Positions 57,021 to 64,000 of a DNA stretch of 64,000 nt are shown one piece after another. Both the position numbers and the translations under genes were made by a program. The stretch's first letter is position 1; each line of letters begins with the position of its first letter. Below the pieces are notes generated by a model. The model searched no databases. It saw only the letters and a program-made list of their open reading frames with translations, and was not told where the DNA came from. Origin of the DNA: Fragilaria crotonensis (Eukaryota > Bacillariophyta > Fragilariophyceae > Fragilariales > Fragilariaceae); the NCBI GenBank assembly GCA_022925895.1, contig JAKSYS010000066.1, positions 62,001 through 126,000 of the forward strand. The letters are read 5' to 3'.

Positions 57021-57328
57021 TGTGATGAGAGGCATGGGTGATTGAGTCAACAGAATCAGATTGTGCAAGTCCCGATCAAGTATTCTCGTCATGTGCATAT
57101 CCGATCAACATATATTTTGTTCTGCACTGTCAGGATTGTGCGACGCAACCTGACTAATCACCGGATAAGTTTCTCATTGTTTCGCCGAATTCAGCAAGAA
57201 TGAAATGCAAGGCCGATCGTTCAGACAAGTGCATCACAACTGCTGTCTCGGGACTATTTTCTCAGTTGGTGAGTGATGGAGCCTTGCTGACCTCTCTTGG
57301 ATGGCTTTGTGCGCCTCGTGAAACATAA
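57021..57328. other. Spacer or unresolved 5' exon of the methyltransferase
   Basis: No clear coding sequence. A possible intron (GTGAGT near 57,267 to an AG near 57,331) could link an upstream exon, but the expected glycine-rich SAM-binding loop was not found in any frame. Confidence 0.3.
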
Positions 57329-57783
57329 GTTCGCAACCGTCACTGGTCAACGAGACTGGACCGTTTGATATAATCATCGACGATGGTTCCCATATCAATT
57401 GGCATCAAATCAAAACTCTGGAGAACCTGATTTCAAAAGTGAATCCTGGAGGTTTTTACGTTGTTGAAGACATTCATAGTTCATGCGTGAGTTGGCAGGC
57501 CAACGTTGGGACACAGGAAAGGGGAGAGTTTGTCGGCGGTACGAGTGGGTGCATGCAGACAAGGGATGGTAATGAAACAATTTTTGCAAAGGTAGTTGAG
57601 TGGCAAAAGGGTTTGATTATGAAGCGGGAGCCCTTTCCTGGAGTCAATCACATTGATTTCCACAAGGAGGCTGTTCTCTTTGGCAAGATTACGCTTTCTA
57701 GAAGGAGATTTGGCCCCTCTCAGCGTCATTTTGCTGCCAGGATTTTGCAATCTGTCAGCCAGTTACACAAATTGAAGGCGTAG
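57329..57783 (+). CDS. SAM-dependent methyltransferase-like protein, 3' part
   Basis: The frame is open from about 57,329 and contains G-P-F-D-I-I-I-D-D-G-S-H-I-N-W-H-Q, then L-I-S-K-V-N-P-G-G-F-Y-V-V-E-D-I-H. These are the motif IV-VI region of class I methyltransferases that methylate sugars or small molecules (macrocin-O-methyltransferase-like and cephalosporin hydroxylase-like families). The first in-frame ATG (57,439) lies downstream of the D-D-G-S-H motif, so the real start must be upstream, through an exon I could not identify, or the gene has lost its N-terminal half. The C-terminus has a basic helix and stops at 57,783. It may act with the neighbouring glycosyltransferase on glycans (inference from proximity only). 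Confidence 0.65.
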
Positions 57784-58348
57784 CAACATATTTGCACTTC
57801 GCACTTTGTGTGTCCCTTGGCGAAGCATCATCAGCCATCACTGTGTCTGTCTTGCATAGCGAAGGAGTACGTACAATTATCTGTGTCCGCGCATGCTTAA
57901 ACGTACGTTTATGTGTGCCCTCAAAAAGAGTTTGTGACCAACCCTGTTTGCACACGTCGAATGCGCGGCGACGCGATGATCAGTTCTCTGCGTGTACATG
58001 CACCTCCACGATACATCGCGCATGGCACATGACAGTCTAATTGTTTGCGAGTTTCCTTCAACATCATTCAACATGTTCACGTTTCTTTCACACAATGTGA
58101 TCGAATAATGTTCTTGTCAACAACTAGCTGTGACCCAATGTGGTCCCAGATGATAGCAAGATTATAGTTAGTTAATCATGTGATCACATCCACCATCAGG
58201 TTTCACCGATGTCGTCCGTCCCGTTGTAACGTGAGACGATATGTAGATAACTGTCCGTCACCCGTGGGTCGATGACGTAGCCTCCCTAGGCACTGAATCG
58301 CTCCCAACCTCACAACAATCATCCAGTGACGATTGGAGCTAGCCGACC
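57784..58348. other. Spacer and probable leader of the Ty3/gypsy-like element
   Basis: No gene seen. The 5' LTR of the following element should lie here or be absent, but without a second copy in the window its limits cannot be set. No clear TGG-type primer-binding site was recognised. Confidence 0.35.
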
Positions 58349-61300
58349 ATGTCCGACGATCTACGACGGGCCTACCTTTTAGGGGAGTCCCACTCGTTAT
58401 ATGGAAACCTGCCCGGCACCGAACACGCATCCCCTGCGGCAAACGCGACAACGTACGCGTTCGCAGCCATGCCAAGACCGTTTGAAAACCGAAATGACCA
58501 GTGGCAGACCAGCCATGCCGGCGGAAGACCTGCCTACGCGACGGCCCGGCCGCTGAAACCGGACGGCACATTGAACCTCCAAGAGAAGACATGGAGCGGG
58601 GCAACATACGTCCTCGCACCGTGCCCCAAAACCACGGACCCCCAAGACGTGAAGTCTATGGTCCTCGAACATGCCATAGAATCAATCCGAACTGGCAATG
58701 GGAAATGGAAAAACAAGACCGACTGCCTAGTGAACCACTTCAACCAGGTACTCATTCTAACCCAAGCCACACTCCACATTGAAGACTTCAACATGTTCGA
58801 AAGTGCATTATTCGACTATACGTTCCTAAGCGTACAGTCGGCGACGCACACCAGAGTCGCAATCCCACAGCCGGGAGCGAATCAAGCGGTATTCCGCAGA
58901 GATGCGCGATACGTAGCCGCAGAGATGACGATCAACCCACGACAAAGATACTCAGCTATAGGGCAGCAAGGAAACAACCTACTCCCCGATGTCGACACCA
59001 AGACTGTCGTATTTCGGCTACCACAAGGCCCCAATGCGAGTCTACATGATGCGATTACAATCGAGAACATCCGAGATGTCAGGCAACTGATCAATATTTG
59101 CAGAATTCTAAGCGGAACCGCACAAGTTGGAACAGTCGAACGTGACCAATTCACGCAAGAGAAGTTCAACCAGTGGCTTGAAGAAGCCAAGCAACACACA
59201 AAATACGAGATCGTCGCACGGCTCATGCGACCAGCATTTGTGGGCGAAGGTATCATCGAAACACCCGTCAACAGACTCGTACAATGTCAACAGAAAGGAA
59301 CGAACGAGAAAGGACAAGCCACCGCCTACACGATTGCGGAACACTATGCCAAGTTCACAGCAATCGTACAGCAGTTTAATGCAGAAGCACCGTTCCCGGT
59401 CAACCTACCGACCACGTTCTTCAATTCACTTACAGCACACATGCAAGACAAGCTAATTAGGCGACAATACCGACACCCTCCACCAAGCTCCAACCAAGAG
59501 CAACTGACACAACTCCAGAGACTGCGGGATTTAGCAGCCGAAGAAGAGAAGGACATCGAAACCCAAATCCAGCTCATCAAGAATACACTCACCCCAACAC
59601 GAGGACCACCACCGTATGCCACCAGCAATAGGGGGTATCATCAACAACACCAGAAACCGATGGCGCGCACATTCATGGCGTACGGCGACAGTCAATACGG
59701 CGACGATGAGGATAGAACCAAGGGATACCATGACCACGGAAACAATCACAACGGAGGAGGCGCACACAACCGACCATCTCAGTATGGAGAAGTACCGGAT
59801 GAAGACGCACTCATGGAGCAATTCCGGCTCCTCGAACACTGGACAGAAGGCGAAGGGAACAGTATCAGTTGTTTTCTAAGTCCAGCAGAAAGCGCGTTAC
59901 GCAATGCAAGCGGAACCGAACGACCCATCGAATGTTGGGGATGCACGGGACACGGAACCCACCACACCAACCGATTCCACAGCTTCCGCGACTGTCCAAA
60001 CAGATACGACCCGGAGGTCCGCAGTTTAGCGTTCCGCCGCATGAAACAAATGCGCGAGGAATGGGAAGAACGCAAACGCGACCAACCCAAGAATGGCACC
60101 GGAACGCGCAAACGAGACGCACAGGCACTCCTCACAAAGGCGGAAGCAATGCGCGATTGACAACACCTCGGATTTAATTCCAGAACCGAAGCAGAGAACG
60201 CGGCAGATGCGGTGGCGTTGATGGCAACGGACATGTCAGCGAGGCATCGAAAGAACATGATCCGCGAATGGAATCGCAAGGTAAGCAACGCGAACGAACC
60301 AACCGGAGACGACGAAGGAACAGACACGACGGCAACAAGCTATTACGGACCGGCGACCAGGAGCAGAAACAACCAGACGTTCCATTTCATCGCACGAGTC
60401 TTCCAGGCGACGCCGATGAAGTTACTACCACTCGAGATATCGCCAACGTTGCCACACTGCAACTTCCCAATCGGACCCACCCACGGAAAAGGAAAATTGA
60501 AAATAGCGGTTGACTCCTGCGCCGGGGTAAACATCGGACATTTAGAGTTCCACAAGGCCATGGCTGACACATTCCCAGAATTGGTCGCATCATTCAAGAC
60601 CATGCAAGACTACGGTGAACAGGATGTCACCATCGGGGGAGTGGAAGTATCGGCGACAACTCTGAAGCTGACTCACATCATCGAGTACAAAACCCCATTC
60701 CGTTATAACGGAACCGCATGTAACCTGACGTTTGGACTCAGCGCGAGCGCAGCGGCAACAGCCATCGTGTCCATCAACTTTCTACGCAAGACAAAAGCGC
60801 TGTGGAGCTATGATGACGCAGAGCCCAATATCCACCTCACGATCTGGCAAACGACACTCGGAATCCAGTATGAACCACCTACGAGGAGAAAGGCACCTAC
60901 TCCACAGGACAGATTCAGAGCGGAGACGACCGCCGTGTACACAACGACAGCCAAGAGAGCAACCGTCGTTGAGGAAAGCGGAAACAGTGCGGATGAATGA
61001 CAGCGGCAAGGCGACCCAGCAAAGCCGAAGAACAACCTGGGAGCATGGGAGGAGGCATACGACGTCAGTGACACAGGAACAATCGCAGACAGCATAAACA
61101 ACAACGCGGGAGTCACATACCGGATGGACACCGCGACGAACAAACTTTACATTAGGGTTTTAGCAGCATCCTCTGCCACGAGAGAAGAATTAGAATCAGC
61201 GAAACAGCGAATGGACGATGGAAGCAAACCAGTGATAACAGAAAAAAGACCTTATAGGCCAAAACCAACTTCACAATACGAAGAACCCGCCTACCTACCG

Positions 61301-64000
61301 GATGACGATGACACATTAGAAGTGTTGTACCGAAATGGAGGGACAGCGGTATCCAAAATGAAGGAGGAAGTAAGCGAACGCAACCCAGAGTCCATCATCA
61401 AATACGACGAGAAACTGCATGCGGAAACACTGAAAAAATCACTGCAATGGGACGAGTGCCCAGAGGAACTGCGACCACCCATACTTGAACTGGTCAAGAA
61501 GTACTGGGACGTATTCGCGCAGGAGGGACTAAAACATCACATCAGAGGATTTGTATGCCACATCGACACAGGCAACGCCCAGCCAGTATGCTGCAACATA
61601 CCACGCTACGGACCACACGAGGCAAGAGTCATCACACAACTCGCACGAGGATTAGAGGAAAACGGTCTCATAGAGGAAGCGCGAAGTCCATTGGGAGCAC
61701 AAGTGGTACTTGCGGCGAAACCCAATCAAGATCACGTACACTGGCTGGTCCGCATACATATGGAGACTGACGGTATCATATCGGAAACTGAACGCAGTCA
61801 CGCGGCCATTCATCTACCCCTCACGCAGATGCGACGACGCCGCGAGGGACATAGGAAGATCGAAACACTTCATTACCATGGACTTCGAAAGTGGGTTCTG
61901 GCAAGTACTATTACACGAGAAGTCGCGAGACAAAACGGCGTTCTTTGTGCCAAATGGACAGAAACGCTGGACAGTCATGCCGATGGGATGCCTCAACGCA
62001 CACGGCACATTCTGCTGCCTGGTAGACACCTTGAAACGCCAATGGAACAAGAAAGCGACAGAACTTGGGATTCGAGACGACATCGAAGTGACACTCAAAG
62101 GCGAGAGACCGTGGACCGACGCGGAAGTCATAGTGGACGACATCATGCTACATTCAGAACATACCGCACCGCTCATAAAATACTTCGAAATAGTACTCCA
62201 AATATTGCAGAGACACCAAGTTACCGTCAAACTCAAGAAATGTCGATTCTTCCCAAAGAGCGCCGAATTTGTTGGCATGGACGTCGAAGCCGATGGCAAT
62301 CGACCAGCTCGATCGAAAATGCAAGCCCTGGAAGACCTCAAGAACCAAGCTCCAAATACCGTAACCGACCTACGACAACTAATCGGGTTGATCGGCTTCT
62401 ATCAAGATTGGATCGCGAACTATGAACTCAGAATTGGACGATGGCGACAACATATTAAGAAGTTAAAAGGCACCAAGCCGACGGAGAGTGAGATCACACT
62501 GGCGTCGGAATGGCAACAGGAAGACAACCAACTGCTAAACGAGCTACTCGACGAACTGATCACGAGACCAACGCTCGCAAGACCAGATTACACACGACGG
62601 TTCTACCTTAAAACCGACTGGTGCAGACTTGGGATGGCAGCAGTATTGCTACAAGCGGACCCGAACGACCACAACGCCGCGTTACACGAGACACAAGAAA
62701 CCAGCGAGCTCAAACCGTGCAAGTTTGACAAACACATGCACAACCTGAGACTACGTCCGATCGCATTCAGCTCACGCAAATGCACAGAAAGTGAAAGCGC
62801 CATGCATTCGTACACGGGTGAGGCAGCAACAGGTGTGTGGGCAATCGAGAAATATAAGAGACACCTCTTCGGCAAAGAGTTTACTTGGATGACAGACTGC
62901 AACGGCTTACGACAGTTCTTTGACGGCGAGGATGTCCCGACACACATGCACCAACGCATGCGACAACGACTGCTGCGATTCCACTTCACAATCGTACACA
63001 GACCAGCACGATTCATGGTGGAGTGCGATGTACTCACAAGATACAACACCATCACCAGCAAATGGCGACCAGAGACACCACCCATAAGCAAAACCAATCA
63101 GAACCAAATCGCCATCGCAATTGCCACCACAAACCAGCCACCTGAGGCAACGGAAGATGGCAACCAACCGAAGACACTCCTGGCGGCGAAGAGCGACAAC
63201 ACACGCAACATTTGGACATACAACGCCGGAGCAACGAACATCGAGACAGCAGCAGCGGAAGCGGGCATCACAACACACATCCGAAGCATCGAAGAAAGAC
63301 CAACGTGGCGCACACATCCATTCGACAGACACCGCACCGACCCAAAACTCCTCACAATCGAACAGCTTGAGACAATAATTGAACCGACCGAGCGAGTCGA
63401 CTGGATAATCGCGCACGATGGATGCGAAACGGACGCCAGCGCAGAGATCGAAAGACAGTTCGCACGGCTCACACATCTGATCAACATCGGAGAGCGACAC
63501 AACGTCAAGGCAATCGCTATCTTCACACACCCTACCACGCGAATACACGACGACGACAGCAATGAAGAAACATCGGCCATCGACATGCGCATGCAGCAAC
63601 TGGAGGGGAACAAGTGGAACACACTGCGGGCAACAGTCCAATCAAACCGATACGGAGCGGCGATCGCCACAACATTCACGATGATCATCGCGACCAAGGA
63701 TATCAACACACTGCGAGCCTTTCACCTACAAGGCAGCGACGCGACTCCACTCAGCGACATAGTCAACAACGCAGCGGAGCAACACGAACCCAACGTATCA
63801 TCGTCAGAGATTAGAGCAATGCAGCGCCCACCCCAAGCAAGAAATGTCAACGAACCGCAAATTGCTGCACTCATCCAACGCACGGGACAAGAAGACAACA
63901 CAAGAGACTGGATCACGGCCTGGACACCGTGTTACAGCACCGACCACCCGGGACCAGACCTACACGACACATCCACGCAATGGTACGAAAGTCCGTTTGC
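58349..64000 (+). mobile_element. Ty3/gypsy-like LTR retrotransposon, continues beyond window
   Basis: A 603-codon gag (58,349-60,160) ends with a zinc-knuckle-like cysteine/histidine segment (C-W-G-C-T-G-H-G-T-H-H..., about 59,930-60,000). A protease region follows with V-D-S-C-A-G-V-N (about 60,508-60,534), then reverse transcriptase (about 61,400-62,425; A-R-S-P-L-G-A-Q-V-V-L and a V-D-D-I-M motif) and a typical gypsy RNase H (about 62,580-63,050; F-Y-L-K-T-D-W, M-T-D-C-N-G-L-R, H-R-P-A-R-F-M-V-E-C-D-V-L). After RNase H the frame stays open to the window end and has a methyltransferase-like region instead of the usual zinc-finger and integrase start. The element looks broken, with a few breaks. 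Age cannot be judged because no LTR pair is visible. Confidence 0.82.
63200..64000 (+). other. Region after RNase H of the gypsy-like element: possible C5-methyltransferase-like domain
   Basis: The open frame shows, in the order of cytosine-C5 methyltransferase motifs: W-T-Y-N-A-G-A-T-N...A-A-A-E-A-G (motif I-like, about 63,213-63,265); V-D-W-I-I-A-H-D-G-C (motif IV-like, about 63,396-63,426, keeping a Cys); V-K-A-I-A-I-F-T-H-P (motif VI position, about 63,504-63,533, without the usual E-N-V); Q-S-N-R-Y-G-A-A-I-A...I-I-A-T-K (motif VIII-like, about 63,637-63,700); then T-P-L-S-D-I-V. The C-terminal motifs would lie outside the window. The match is by motif order and spacing only. The P-C-Q signature is not intact, so the domain could be inactive or another Rossmann-type fold. 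Confidence 0.4.

Noticed and set aside
58130-58188. TGTGACCC...GATCACA stretch as a short LTR of the gypsy-like element
   Set aside because: Only 59 bp, no second copy in the window and no primer-binding site after it.
1-64000. tRNA, rRNA or CRISPR arrays
   Set aside because: No cloverleaf with matched A/B boxes, rRNA core or regularly spaced repeats were noticed. A tRNAscan/Infernal run would settle small RNAs.

Overview
The window looks like nuclear DNA of a diatom, most likely a repeat-rich pennate species (inference). Four adjacent genes encode proteins with N-terminal signals ending in the ASAFAP-like 'small residue | F/W' site typical of diatom plastid import. Introns are rare and short (85-89 bp). 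The Ty1/copia elements resemble the diatom CoDi type. No rRNA, tRNA or CRISPR array was recognised.

Layout. 1-11,668: Ty1/copia element whose 5' LTR is cut by the window edge; it carries about 4.5 kb of extra coding-like sequence ahead of gag. 11,735-19,808: a second, young copia element flanked by a 5-bp target duplication, with unusual AGTC...GACT LTR ends. 19.8-24.9 kb: a gene island with a GNAT acetyltransferase (+), an alpha/beta-hydrolase (-, one frame change), a 99-residue single-span protein (+) and a six-TM voltage-gated-type K+ channel (-, one 89-bp intron, C-terminal zinc ribbon), all with plastid-type signals. 25.3-28.0 kb: a two-domain GT92-like glycosyltransferase (-), disrupted near its 5' end. 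28.1-31.5 kb: Tc1/mariner-IS630-like DNA transposon A with TIRs and TA flanks.

31.7-40.3 kb: a tandemly duplicated pair, SRPBCC gene + two-domain fasciclin gene. The first pair has decayed and contains a MITE-like element with a minisatellite; the second is intact. 41.5-45.0 kb: Mutator-like transposase fused to a Ulp1-type protease, with SWIM and CCHC fingers. 45.1-49.9 kb: copia element lacking its 5' end. 49.9-51.6 kb: 5' fragment of another retroelement, minus strand. 52.0-55.6 kb: transposon B, a diverged relative of A, also with TIRs and TA flanks. 55.8-57.8 kb: exostosin-like glycosyltransferase and the 3' half of a SAM-dependent methyltransferase. 58.3 kb to the end: a Ty3/gypsy-like element running off the window, whose region after RNase H resembles a cytosine-C5 methyltransferase in motif order.

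About two thirds of the window is transposable elements. Several host genes carry single-base frame changes inside well-conserved sequence. Residual assembly indels or recent decay could both explain this, so 'pseudogene' calls on host genes are provisional.
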